Assembly: GCF_020075545.1 (NCBI RefSeq)
Contig: NZ_JAIQZK010000014.1
Location: forward strand, 1 to 39,680
Length of the DNA stretch: 39,680 nucleotides
Reading direction: 5' to 3'
DNA from: Nocardioides sp. TRM66260-LWL
Lineage (GTDB): Bacteria; Actinomycetota; Actinomycetes; Propionibacteriales; Nocardioidaceae
Shown: piece after piece, positions 1-6,580 of the stretch
How positions within the stretch are numbered: the stretch's first letter is position 1
Layout of the letters: the number at the start of each line of letters is the position of its first letter
Translations under genes and position numbers: made by a program
Notes under the pieces: generated by a model
Told to the model about the DNA's origin: nothing
The model's database searches: none
Seen by the model: only the letters and a program-made list of their open reading frames with translations

Positions 1-27
1 TACCCATCGTGCTCTCGTCTCACTTCC

Positions 28-273
28 ATGCTCAGAGGATCAACTAACTCCTCTGCCACGAAGTCTGACGCGCGACAGCCCCACGAGCACCCCGACTACA
101 TCGCCGACGCCATCGACCACGAGCGCGCCCACGGCATCCGCACCACCACCGCCATGCTCGGCCGCGGCGCCCCCGGCGTCGCGCACCTCCTCATCGCCGC
201 CTCCGTGCACCGCCAGGCCCGCCTCGCCGGCGTCCACGTCCCCCTCCTCGCCCTCCTCGAGGAGACCCGATGA
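28..273 (+). CDS. hypothetical phage protein (start uncertain)
   Basis: Small protein of about 81 residues. I do not recognise the family. The part from about base 80 on has strong G/C third positions and reads as genuine coding sequence, whereas the first 15 or so codons are less GC-biased. The reading frame stays open to the window edge and there is no clear Shine-Dalgarno before the ATG at 28, so the gene may start outside the window. Its stop overlaps the ATG of the ParB-like gene (ATGA), which argues that it is the upstream member of the same early operon. It is rich in Ala, His and Arg, with no visible motif or membrane segment. Confidence 0.5.
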   Translation: MLRGSTNSSATKSDARQPHEHPDYIADAIDHERAHGIRTTTAMLGRGAPGVAHLLIAASVHRQARLAGVHVPLLALLEETR

Positions 274-1121
274 CCACCGCACCCGTCACCGCGACCCCCG
301 CCGACGTCGCCCCGGCCCGCCCCGCCGACCACCCCGACAACGTCACCGCGCTCACCGGCATGGCCGCGATCCCCGTCGCCCAGGTCCGGCCCTCGCCGAA
401 CAACATCCGCGAGAACCTCACCGGCATCGACGAGCTCGCCCTCTCGATCCGCGAGAACGGCCTCATCCAGCCCCTCGTCGTGCAGCGCATCCCCGGCGAA
501 CCCGGCTTCCAGATCGTCGCCGGCCACCGCCGCTACGCCGCGATCCTCCGCCTCGACTGGCCCAAGGTCCCCTGCATCATCCGCCGCGACATGCTCCCCG
601 ACGAGGAGCTCCTCGCGATGCTCGTCGAGAACGGCCAGCGCGCCGGCCTCGACCCCATCGAAGAGGCCCGCGCCCTCAAGCGCCTCAAGGCCACCGGCCT
701 GTCCGACGCCGAGGTCGGCCGGAAGGTCGGCCGCAACCAGGCCTACGTCTCCAACCGGCTCGTCCTGCTCGCCCTGCCCGTCGAGGAGCAGGAGCAGCTC
801 CGCGCCGGCGGCATCACCGTCGGCGCCGCCACCGAGGCCGCCCGCATCGAGTCCGGCCGCACCCGCCCCGGCGCGAAGGGCAAGAAGTCCTCGCAGCACT
901 TCTCCCTCCACCACGCGCTCGGCACCCGCGCCCGCGCGCGCTGCCAGCGCCTCGGCCACAAGGCCAAGGGCGCCGCCTCCGTCGGCGGCATCGCCTGCGG
1001 CGAGTGCTGGGAGTCCGTCGTCCGCGCCGACGAGCGCCAGCACCTCCACGACGTCTCCGCCGCCCAGGACAAGTGCGTCCTCTGCGGCGTCGAGCACGAC
1101 CCCGATGGAGGTGACGCATGA
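270..1121 (+). CDS. ParB/Spo0J-like protein with C-terminal Cys-rich tail
   Basis: 283 residues. Residues 1-30 look disordered. A ParB N-terminal domain follows (about 32-125), including the GHRRYA box at 85-90 that forms the nucleotide-binding patch in ParB/Srx-type proteins. An HTH of the ParB type lies at about 143-168 (GLSDAEVGRKVGRNQAYVSN). The C-terminus is unusual: Cys225, Cys243, Cys246, Cys269, Cys272 and His276 could bind a zinc ion in place of the usual dimerisation domain. No ParA is visible. In phages such proteins act as DNA-binding regulators, in partition or as nucleases, and the sequence does not decide between these. The start overlaps the preceding stop and the stop overlaps the next start (ATGA at both ends), so it is translationally coupled in the early operon. 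Confidence 0.8.
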   Translation: MTTAPVTATPADVAPARPADHPDNVTALTGMAAIPVAQVRPSPNNIRENLTGIDELALSIRENGLIQPLVVQRIPGEPGFQIVAGHRRYAAILRLDWPKVPCIIRRDMLPDEELLAMLVENGQRAGLDPIEEARALKRLKATGLSDAEVGRKVGRNQAYVSNRLVLLALPVEEQEQLRAGGITVGAATEAARIESGRTRPGAKGKKSSQHFSLHHALGTRARARCQRLGHKAKGAASVGGIACGECWESVVRADERQHLHDVSAAQDKCVLCGVEHDPDGGDA

Positions 1122-1777
1122 CCTACCGCAACCGCCCGCTCTCCGACCGGACCTGGATCAACCCGACCGGCCGCCAGGCCTCGACCTTCAAGGCGCCGTG
1201 GCTGGACACGGTCAGCCTGCTGGAGACCGAGGTCGACAGGCTCAACGGCAGCGACCTGGTCATCGAGCTCGACATCACCGAGGCCGACCTCAAGCTGAAC
1301 GGCGAGATCCGCGCCAACGCCCGGCCGGCCAGCGACGCCGTCGTGGTCGCCTTCGACACCGCCAAGCACGGACCGATGCTCTACCGCTGCGACCGGTGGA
1401 CCGCCGGCTGGCGGATCCAGGGCTGGCAGGCCAACGTCCGTGCGATCGCGCTGACCCTGCTGTCCCTGCGCGCCGTGGACCGATACGGCGCCACCGAGAC
1501 CGGCCAGCAGTACACCGGCTTCAAGGCCTTGCCCGCCGGCAGCGGCACGCCCGCCAGCCACATGACCCGCGAGCAGGCGCTCGAGGTCTTCGGCCAACAC
1601 GGCCGCGCTCCGTCGCTGGCGCCCATCCCCGGCGAGCGCGTTAACACCGACCCCGAGGTGCTCCGCAGCATGCACCGCCGGGCGCGCCGCGTGGCGCACC
1701 CCGACCTCCACGACGGCGACCGCACGCTGTGGGACCAGGTCGAGCAGGCCGCCAAGGTCCTAGGGGTCGACCGATGA
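1118..1777 (+). CDS. J-domain (DnaJ-like) phage protein
   Basis: 219 residues. The C-terminal part (about 180-219) resembles a DnaJ J-domain, with the diagnostic HPD triad at residues 194-196 preceded by a basic helix (MHRRARRVA). The N-terminal 170 residues form a separate mixed alpha/beta region that I cannot assign. Proteins with this arrangement are annotated as DnaJ-like in actinobacteriophages; recruiting host DnaK to replication or assembly complexes is a reasonable inference but is not shown here. ATG 1118 overlaps the stop of the ParB-like gene, and the stop overlaps the next ATG at 1774, so it is part of the coupled early operon. Confidence 0.7.
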   Translation: MTYRNRPLSDRTWINPTGRQASTFKAPWLDTVSLLETEVDRLNGSDLVIELDITEADLKLNGEIRANARPASDAVVVAFDTAKHGPMLYRCDRWTAGWRIQGWQANVRAIALTLLSLRAVDRYGATETGQQYTGFKALPAGSGTPASHMTREQALEVFGQHGRAPSLAPIPGERVNTDPEVLRSMHRRARRVAHPDLHDGDRTLWDQVEQAAKVLGVDR

Positions 1778-2331
1778 CCCCGGAGCAGTTCGACCTCGTC
1801 AACCGGGCGACGGCGCCGTGGCTGACGCTCTGGCTGATCGGCGACTTCCCCGGCGGCCGGGCGCATGCCGTGCAGTCGCTCGCGGGCGGCACGTGGCGGC
1901 TCGGCGAGCGGACCGGGCAGTACGCCACCGACGGGAACGGCATGCGGGCGTGGCTCTACGACGACGGCCGCGACGACCCCGCGGTCACCGTCACCTGGGC
2001 CGAGGTCGGCCGGTGGGTGGCCACGCTGTCCGAGGCGAACCGGGCCGAAGCCCGACGACTCCGCGCCGCCGGCCAGCAGCTGCAGATCGACTACCCGAAC
2101 ACCTACGCGTCGCTGGGACACCCGCTCGCGTGGGACGTCCCCGGCTCCACCCCTGAGGAGCACGAGCGCGACCGGCAGCTGCTCCGCGAGCACGCCGAGC
2201 GGCGCGCCGTGCTCGTCGCCGAGTGGAACACCCGCTCGCACAATCACCACGGCGACGTGCGGGCGTTCCTCGACGCGCTCCGACCGGTCGCCGAGCAGGA
2301 CCTGCTCGATCTGCTGGAGGCTGCCCGGTGA
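1774..2331 (+). CDS. hypothetical early phage protein
   Basis: 185 residues starting MTPEQFDLV. I do not recognise the family. It is soluble, with a Trp-rich N-terminal half and a highly charged helical C-terminal half (roughly residues 85-185) rich in Arg/Glu, possibly coiled coil. ATG 1774 is chosen because it overlaps the preceding TGA (ATGA), the pattern of its neighbours; an in-frame upstream extension has off-frame composition. Its stop overlaps GTG 2328 of the next gene. Position suggests an early or replication-associated role, but no motif supports a specific function. Confidence 0.7.
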   Translation: MTPEQFDLVNRATAPWLTLWLIGDFPGGRAHAVQSLAGGTWRLGERTGQYATDGNGMRAWLYDDGRDDPAVTVTWAEVGRWVATLSEANRAEARRLRAAGQQLQIDYPNTYASLGHPLAWDVPGSTPEEHERDRQLLREHAERRAVLVAEWNTRSHNHHGDVRAFLDALRPVAEQDLLDLLEAAR

Positions 2332-2546
2332 CCGACTCCCTCGCGCTCGACCTCGACCTGCCGCCGCAGACCTCGTGGCGGATCGGCCGGGCCCGGACCC
2401 GTCACATCCCGCGCGTCCTGATCCGTGCCGGCGCCGTCGAGGTCGAGACCCGCTGCGGCCTGGCGTTCGACCAGGACACCTGGCAGCACGTCCAGCTCGC
2501 CGCCGACTGCCCAGCCTGCATCGAGCACCTCGGAGCGATCGCGTGA
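2328..2546 (+). CDS. small Cys-containing phage protein
   Basis: 72 residues beginning with GTG (MTDSLALDLDL...). It contains Cys43 and a CPAC pair near residues 62-65, together with His residues, suggesting a small zinc-binding fold of the type common in actinophage early regions. There is no further family recognition. Start and stop are both coupled: the GTGA at 2328 overlaps the preceding stop, and the stop at 2544-2546 overlaps GTG 2543. Confidence 0.6.
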   Translation: MTDSLALDLDLPPQTSWRIGRARTRHIPRVLIRAGAVEVETRCGLAFDQDTWQHVQLAADCPACIEHLGAIA

Positions 2547-2702
2547 CCGCCGGACGGAAGGTGCCGCAGCTCGTGCAGCACCCCCACGCAGGCTCGCCGT
2601 CGCCTCCTCGAGGAGCTCGACGCGCGCCTCTCCGACCGCGGCTGCCGTCCCCTGTGGACCGTCGGCCACGCCCTTGACGCCCATGCCCGGGAGAACGCAT
2701 GA
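2543..2702 (+). pseudogene. small early gene broken by a one-base frame change
   Basis: GTG 2543 overlaps the preceding stop (GTGA), and a TGA at 2700-2702 overlaps the next gene's ATG 2699 (ATGA), so both ends match the operon's coupling. The span is 160 nt, not a multiple of three. The first 15 codons read well in the start frame (MTAGRKVPQLVQHP), and from about 2590 on only the +1 frame looks coding (LLEELDARLSDRG...GHALDAHARENA). No start codon exists in the second frame. Dropping one C from the C5 run at 2581-2585 restores a continuous protein of about 52 residues. This is either a real frameshift mutation or a homopolymer sequencing error; programmed shifting is less likely because no slippery motif is evident. 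Function unknown. Confidence 0.6.
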
Positions 2703-3118
2703 GCACCTTCCCGCGGTTCATCAACGTCGTGCCGAACCACCGCACCCGCGCGGTGGCTACGCGCATGGTCCGGCTCGCCGAGGAACGCAACGGCGCGGAC
2801 GCCGTCCTCGAGTGCATCGCCGACGTGGACCCCCAGCAGATCCCCGCCCTGATCGCCGTGCTGCTGACGTCCACCAAGGTCCACAAGAAGACCGGACGCC
2901 CGCCCATGCCGATCCAGTTCGACCACGCCGACCGGCTCCGCGGCTACCGGCAGTACCGGCAGGGCAGCCGCACCGAGTTCGCCGTCGCCGCATACCGCGA
3001 GTACCAGCGCATCAACCGCCGCAAGCAGCGGCAGCGCGACGGCACCCGCGCACCGAAATCTGTCGCCGGATCTCGCGACACTGCGCTCACGTCCAACCCG
3101 ACAGGAGCCAGCACATGA
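2699..3118 (+). CDS. hypothetical early phage protein, basic C-terminus
   Basis: 139 residues (MSTFPRFINV...). The N-terminal half is helical (ATRMVRLAEERNGADAVLE), and the middle and C-terminal parts are strongly basic (RINRRKQRQRDGTRAPK), suggesting nucleic-acid binding. I do not recognise a named domain. The start overlaps the stop of the broken gene before it, and the stop overlaps ATG 3115 of the HNH gene, so expression is coupled to both. Its position directly before the HNH and initiator-like genes makes a replication or regulatory role plausible, by inference only. Confidence 0.65.
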   Translation: MSTFPRFINVVPNHRTRAVATRMVRLAEERNGADAVLECIADVDPQQIPALIAVLLTSTKVHKKTGRPPMPIQFDHADRLRGYRQYRQGSRTEFAVAAYREYQRINRRKQRQRDGTRAPKSVAGSRDTALTSNPTGAST

Positions 3119-3933
3119 CCGCCCGCACCACCATCTCCAAGCGCCTTCGGTTCGCCGTCCTGACCCGCGAAAACTTCACGTGCCACTACTGCGGCGCCAG
3201 CAAGGACGACGGCGTGAAGCTCACCGTCGACCACGTCATCCCCGTCGCGCTCGGCGGCTCCGACGAGCCGTCCAACCTGGTTTCAGCGTGCGAGCCCTGC
3301 AACAGCGGCAAGACCTCCACGGCACCCACCGAGGGCACTGTCGCCGCCGTCAACGCCGCCGCCATCACCTGGGCGACCGCAATGCAGATCGCGGCCCAGG
3401 AGGCCGCGCAGGCTCGCGCCGCCCTCGACGGCCAGATCGACCACTGGCACACCGCCTGGAACGCCTGGGGCCGCACGTGGAATGACGGCACCAGGGAGCA
3501 CGTCCCGCTGCCCGACGGCTGGCGCAACAGCATCAGCGCCCTGCTCGAGGCGGGGGCAGACCTGGACGCCCTCGTCGGTTTCATCCGGGTCGCGATGACG
3601 TCCAAGGCCGCCAAGACCGCAGACGACGCCATCTTCAAGTACTTCTGCGGCTGCGGATGGAAGCACGTCAAGAGTCTCCAAGCTCGAGCGCTGCAGCTGC
3701 TTGACGCAGACGCCGTGGTCGATCAGGCCCTCGACCTCGACCAGGACCACATCAGCGACTCCATCCGAGAGGCGTACTGGGCCGGCCACCGCAGCGGCTA
3801 CGCCGCTGGCCACGAGGACGGCTGGGAGAGCGGCATCGCCGCCGGCAAGGCCTCCGCGGACACCCGCCGTCAGACCAATGACGAGCCCCTGTCGCTCGCA
3901 CAGATCATCCAGCCACCACCCAAGGACGAGTGA
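3115..3933 (+). CDS. HNH endonuclease domain protein
   Basis: 272 residues. An HNH nuclease domain lies at about 10-70: paired Cys at 23/26 (CHYC), the DH of the first HNH motif at 39-40, Asn54, and CEPCN at 59-63. Together these form the zinc-stabilised beta-beta-alpha-metal fold. Residues 70-272 are an extra helical region with a CGCGW element near 180 and a Gly/Ala/His-rich C-terminus; its function is unknown. HNH proteins cleave or nick DNA; in an early operon this could be a free-standing homing-type or replication-linked nuclease. ATG 3115 overlaps the preceding stop; the TGATG at 3931-3935 couples it to the initiator-like gene. Confidence 0.75.
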   Translation: MTARTTISKRLRFAVLTRENFTCHYCGASKDDGVKLTVDHVIPVALGGSDEPSNLVSACEPCNSGKTSTAPTEGTVAAVNAAAITWATAMQIAAQEAAQARAALDGQIDHWHTAWNAWGRTWNDGTREHVPLPDGWRNSISALLEAGADLDALVGFIRVAMTSKAAKTADDAIFKYFCGCGWKHVKSLQARALQLLDADAVVDQALDLDQDHISDSIREAYWAGHRSGYAAGHEDGWESGIAAGKASADTRRQTNDEPLSLAQIIQPPPKDE

Positions 3934-4883
3934 TGCCGCGAATCCGCTCCGTCAAGCCCGAGTACTGGGCCGACTTCACCACCGCCCGCCTCTCCCGTGA
4001 CGCCCGCCTGCTCTACATCGCGCTGTGGAACTTCGCCGACGAGCACGCCCGCATGGCCGGAGACCCGCGCTTCGTCAAGGGCCAGGCCTTCCCCTACGAC
4101 GACGACCTCTCGCCCGAGGCAGTCGACTGCCTCCTCGACGAGCTGCACGACTCCGGCAACATCGTCCGCTACGTCGCTGCAGGCGCCCCGTACATCCACA
4201 TCCCCAGCCTCCACCGCCACCAGCGCCTCGAGCCCGGGAAGGTGCCATCCCGGCACCCCGAGCCCCCGTTCCCGCCACCCCCGGGAGGCGGCACGGACTC
4301 ATCCGCGCCGCGCGCAGACGAGTCTGCGCCGAACTCCGACTCGCAGCCTGTGGATAACCCCTCCGGTGGCACCTCAACCGAATCACCGCAGGTCAGAGGG
4401 CAACAGCAGATCCGCGCAGACAAGTCCGCGCCCGGCGCGGATGAGTCGTCGCTTCTTTATGCAGCAGGGAGCAGGGAGCAGGGAGCAGGTTGCATGGAGC
4501 AGGCTGCAGCAGCAGCCGACCGCGAAACGCTTCCCGACGAACTCGCGATCCTCAGATCGAAGCTGAACACCCGCAAGCTGGTCGTCCGCTGGGATCGCCT
4601 GAGCGCCGACCAGATCGACGAGATCCGCGCTCTCGTCGCCCTGCATGGAGACGGCCCCCTCGTGAAGACCGCCATCCAGGCGTTCCAGCCGAACAACCCG
4701 CCCGTCTTCGCCCAGGCCTGGCTCGAGAACTGGCGCGCCCTCCCCGCGCCCGGAGACCACCTCGCCGCACTCGACGACCCCTGCCCACAGCCCGGCCACT
4801 CCGGCACCACCCGTCACTGCCCCCAGTGCGCCGCCGACGCCCTCGCCGACGACACCACCCCCCGCAAGCGAGCACGCCGATGA
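3933..4883 (+). CDS. phage replication initiator / helix-turn-helix replisome organiser
   Basis: 316 residues. The N-terminal 110 residues start MPRIRSVKPEYW, an opening typical of phage replication initiators of Gram-positive hosts, followed by a winged-helix-like region (LSRDARLLYIALWNFADEHA). Residues 110-190 are a Pro/Ser/Asp-rich linker encoded by repeated DNA (see the origin feature). The C-terminal third (about 195-316) is helical, resembling DnaD/helicase-loader tails, and ends with a Cys/His cluster (CPQPGHSGTTRHCPQC). The expected role is binding iterons in its own gene and recruiting the host helicase. Start ATG 3933 is preferred over GTG 3930 because it forms the TGATG overlap. 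Downstream, the stop overlaps ATG 4880. Confidence 0.7.
   Translation: MPRIRSVKPEYWADFTTARLSRDARLLYIALWNFADEHARMAGDPRFVKGQAFPYDDDLSPEAVDCLLDELHDSGNIVRYVAAGAPYIHIPSLHRHQRLEPGKVPSRHPEPPFPPPPGGGTDSSAPRADESAPNSDSQPVDNPSGGTSTESPQVRGQQQIRADKSAPGADESSLLYAAGSREQGAGCMEQAAAAADRETLPDELAILRSKLNTRKLVVRWDRLSADQIDEIRALVALHGDGPLVKTAIQAFQPNNPPVFAQAWLENWRALPAPGDHLAALDDPCPQPGHSGTTRHCPQCAADALADDTTPRKRARR
4291..4490 (+). other. candidate phage origin of replication (iterons + DnaA box)
   Basis: Four 18-bp imperfect palindromes occur at 4291-4308 (inverted orientation), 4312-4329, 4414-4431 and 4435-4452. The second is a perfect palindrome with a 2-bp centre (GCGCAGAC-GA-GTCTGCGC). Within each pair the start-to-start distance is exactly 21 bp, two helical turns. 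Between the pairs, at 4349-4357, is TGTGGATAA, a perfect match to the DnaA box consensus TTATCCACA on the minus strand. An AT-richer patch (CTTCTTTATG, 4452-4461) follows, then three exact tandem AGCAGGG heptamers plus a near copy (4463-4490). The arrangement resembles lambda, whose origin lies inside the O initiator gene. This is inference from structure; no experiment supports it yet. Confidence 0.6.
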
Positions 4884-5227
4884 CCCGCCCCCTCGAGCAC
4901 GTCGTCATGCCCCTCCCCGACGACATCAGCGAAGCCATGTTCCAGCGGCACCTCCTCCAGCTCGCCGCCTGGCACGGCCTCCTCAGCTACCACACCCACG
5001 ACTCCCGCCGCTCCCAGCCCGGATTCCCCGACTGCGTCCTCCTCGGCCCCGCCGGCGTCATCTACGCCGAGCTCAAGACCACCAAGGGCCGCGTCACCCC
5101 CGAGCAACGCGAGTGGCTCGACCGCCTCACCGCCGCCGGCCAGACCGCCTACCTCTGGCGCCCCACCGACTGGCCCGAGATCAACCTCATCCTCCGCGAC
5201 CTCGCACACCCCAAGGAGACCTGCTGA
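4880..5227 (+). CDS. VRR-NUC domain nuclease
   Basis: 115 residues. This is a minimal VRR-NUC (PD-(D/E)XK superfamily) domain: PD at 50-51 (GFPDCVLL), the ExK motif as E64-L-K66 (IYAELKTTKG) and Gln76 in the following helix (TPEQREWL). These residues coordinate metal and form the active site. Stand-alone VRR-NUC proteins of this size are common in phages, usually next to replication genes, and are thought to be structure-specific or Holliday-junction-type nucleases. ATG 4880 overlaps the initiator stop. A second in-frame ATG (M10) is possible. TGATG at 5225-5229 couples it to the next gene. Confidence 0.85.
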   Translation: MTRPLEHVVMPLPDDISEAMFQRHLLQLAAWHGLLSYHTHDSRRSQPGFPDCVLLGPAGVIYAELKTTKGRVTPEQREWLDRLTAAGQTAYLWRPTDWPEINLILRDLAHPKETC

Positions 5228-5421
5228 TGGACGGCCCCAGCCACTACACCGCCGCCGAGCAACTCCTCGCCCGGCACACCATGGGCGAGGAGCCCCGACC
5301 GGACCTCGTCGCCCGTGCCCAGGTCCACGCCACCCTCGCGCACGCCGCCGCCGTCATCGAGGCCGCCCGCGCCCGGCTCGTCGACGACCTCGCCCCCGCC
5401 TGGCGGGAGACCCTGCGATGA
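5227..5421 (+). CDS. small hypothetical phage protein
   Basis: 64 residues starting MDGPSHYTAAEQLLARH. It is predicted almost entirely helical. An N-terminal HYxxAEQLL segment followed by an Ala-rich helix is a pattern I associate with small actinophage proteins of unknown function. ATG 5227 shares its A with the preceding TGA, and the stop overlaps ATG 5418 of the next gene. No catalytic or metal-binding motif is seen. Confidence 0.65.
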   Translation: MDGPSHYTAAEQLLARHTMGEEPRPDLVARAQVHATLAHAAAVIEAARARLVDDLAPAWRETLR

Positions 5422-5697
5422 CCGAGCAGACCACTGACACCGACCGGCAGCTCGTCGGGCTGCGGCGGGCGCTCGTGGACACGCAGCGGGACCTGCTGAC
5501 TGCCCGCGACGAGGTCGAGGCGTCCCACGAGGCGATGCGGCAGATCGCCGCGCAGCGCGACGAGGCCCGCGCCGCACTGGCGCGAGTGGAGTCGCTGGCC
5601 GAGGGCCGACGACTTCGACGTCGAGGTCGCGCTCGGCGGCGGCAACTACGTCAGGGCGATCCTCCGCGCCGCTCTGGCGGGAGGTGACGGCTCATGA
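5418..5697 (+). pseudogene. small coiled-coil gene broken by a one-base frame change
   Basis: ATG 5418 overlaps the preceding stop, and the first 61 codons encode a convincing charged coiled coil (LLTARDEVEASHEAMRQIAAQ...). After about 5600 the start frame turns into Arg-rich off-frame sequence ending at 5687. The +1 frame then reads as normal protein (DDFDVEVALGGGNYVRAILR...) and ends at TGA 5695-5697, which overlaps ATG 5694 of the next gene. The span is 280 nt, not divisible by three. Removing one G from the GGG at 5603-5605 gives a continuous protein of about 92 residues. As at 2543, this is either mutation or sequencing error. If only the unshifted frame is translated, the product is 89 residues with an aberrant basic tail. 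Confidence 0.6.
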
Positions 5698-5867
5698 TCC
5701 ACATCGTCACGAGACGTGCGGGTCTGATCGTTCTCGCAGCCACCGTCGACGACAGCCACAACATCACCCAGGGGTGGGGCTTCACGGCACGGGCCGCTGA
5801 GCGCCGCGTCTTGCGAGCCCTAGAGCGCCGCTACGCGGCCCTGGCGGGACGTGACGACCGTGGGTGA
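5694..5867 (+). CDS. small hypothetical phage protein
   Basis: 57 residues starting MIHIVTRRAGLIVLAATVDD. It begins with a short hydrophobic beta-rich stretch followed by an Arg-rich amphipathic helix. ATG 5694 overlaps the stop of the restored frame of the preceding broken gene (ATGA), which is the main evidence that it is real. Its 3' end overlaps the candidate GTG 5851 of the next gene. The codon bias is weaker than its neighbours. Function unknown. Confidence 0.5.
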   Translation: MIHIVTRRAGLIVLAATVDDSHNITQGWGFTARAAERRVLRALERRYAALAGRDDRG

Positions 5868-6066
5868 GCGCGGCCAGCAGATGCGCGAGTACGAGGTCTG
5901 GTCCACCTACAAGGTGACCGGGGTGGCCTACGTCCGCGCACGCAGCGCCAAGGAGGCGATCGAGAAGGCGCTCAACGCGGACGCTCACGGCGTTGAGACC
6001 ATCTACGGCGAGCCGCACAGCGAGACCAAGATGCGCGCCCGCCGCCTCCTCGGCGGTGACACATGA
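5851..6066 (+). CDS. small hypothetical phage protein, DpnD/PcfM-like pattern
   Basis: About 71 residues if translation begins at GTG 5851; GTG 5860 and ATG 5881 (MREYEVWSTY...) are alternatives. GTG 5851 is preceded by GGCGGGA, the best ribosome-binding site of the three. The core has a beta-strand stretch (YEVWSTYKVTGVAYVRA) followed by the helix SAKEAIEKALNADA, the pattern of small phage proteins with a DpnD/PcfM-like C-terminus. The function of that family is not established. The stop overlaps ATG 6063. Confidence 0.55.
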   Translation: MTTVGERGQQMREYEVWSTYKVTGVAYVRARSAKEAIEKALNADAHGVETIYGEPHSETKMRARRLLGGDT

Positions 6067-6362
6067 CCCCCGAGGAGCGGGTCGCCCGCGTGACGAGGAT
6101 CGAGCACCCCATCATCGGCACCGACAACCCTCTGCAGGGCACAACCCAGGCGATCCCCGAGGCGCTAGTGCTGTGCCTCTCCTGCGGATGGATGCCGTGC
6201 GGCGAGTACGGGGACCATCTCGCCGCCGAGGTCGTCAAGGCGCTCGGGCTGCGGGAGGAGCGGCGGGAGAGCGGATGCGCGTACCGCTCATGTCGAGGAG
6301 CGCGGTGCGTGCATGTCGGTGGCGTCCGGCTCGTCACCGACTGGCGGGAGGTCGAGTCGTGA
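6063..6362 (+). CDS. small zinc-finger-like phage protein
   Basis: 99 residues. Cys38 and Cys41 (CLSC) with Cys46, then Cys72, Cys77 and Cys82, could make one or two zinc sites. A helix (DHLAAEVVKALGL) lies between them. The LCLSCGW...GDHLAAEV arrangement is frequent in small actinophage proteins of unknown function. ATG 6063 overlaps the preceding stop, and the stop overlaps GTG 6359. Confidence 0.6.
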   Translation: MTPEERVARVTRIEHPIIGTDNPLQGTTQAIPEALVLCLSCGWMPCGEYGDHLAAEVVKALGLREERRESGCAYRSCRGARCVHVGGVRLVTDWREVES

Positions 6363-6580
6363 TCCGCCGCCCCGCACCCGTGTTCGTGTTCCGGTTCCCC
6401 GCCCCCACCCCGTGGTTCTACGGCTGCCTGCCCTGCCACACCGCCGGCGGCGCGTTCACGGCCTGCGGCGCGTTCACGACCTGGCGCGCCGCCTATGACG
6501 CCGGCCACACCCACGCCCAGCACTGCCCCAACCGCATCGACCAGCACGTCCGCCACCACGCACCCCGGGAGACCGCGTGA
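6359..6580 (+). CDS. small Cys/His-rich phage protein
   Basis: 73 residues from GTG 6359. It contains CLPC near residues 24-27 followed by His, a second Cys near 37, and a His-rich C-terminus (HTHAQHC...HVRHHA), consistent with zinc binding. The GTG overlaps the preceding TGA (GTGA), and its own TGA overlaps GTG 6577 of the large zinc protein, so the two are coupled. No specific family is recognised. Confidence 0.6.
   Translation: MIRRPAPVFVFRFPAPTPWFYGCLPCHTAGGAFTACGAFTTWRAAYDAGHTHAQHCPNRIDQHVRHHAPRETA

Noticed and set aside
1..120. attL at the window start
   Set aside because: No copy of the tRNA core was found in the first kilobase.
96..1097. Long open frame on the minus strand opposite the ParB-like gene
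   Set aside because: It is a shadow of the GC-biased sense gene: its product is Gly/Ala/Asp-rich without domains, and the sense strand has motifs and coupled starts.
2543..2702. Programmed +1 frameshift in the small gene
   Set aside because: No slippery or rare-codon stop context such as in prfB is visible; a homopolymer indel is simpler.
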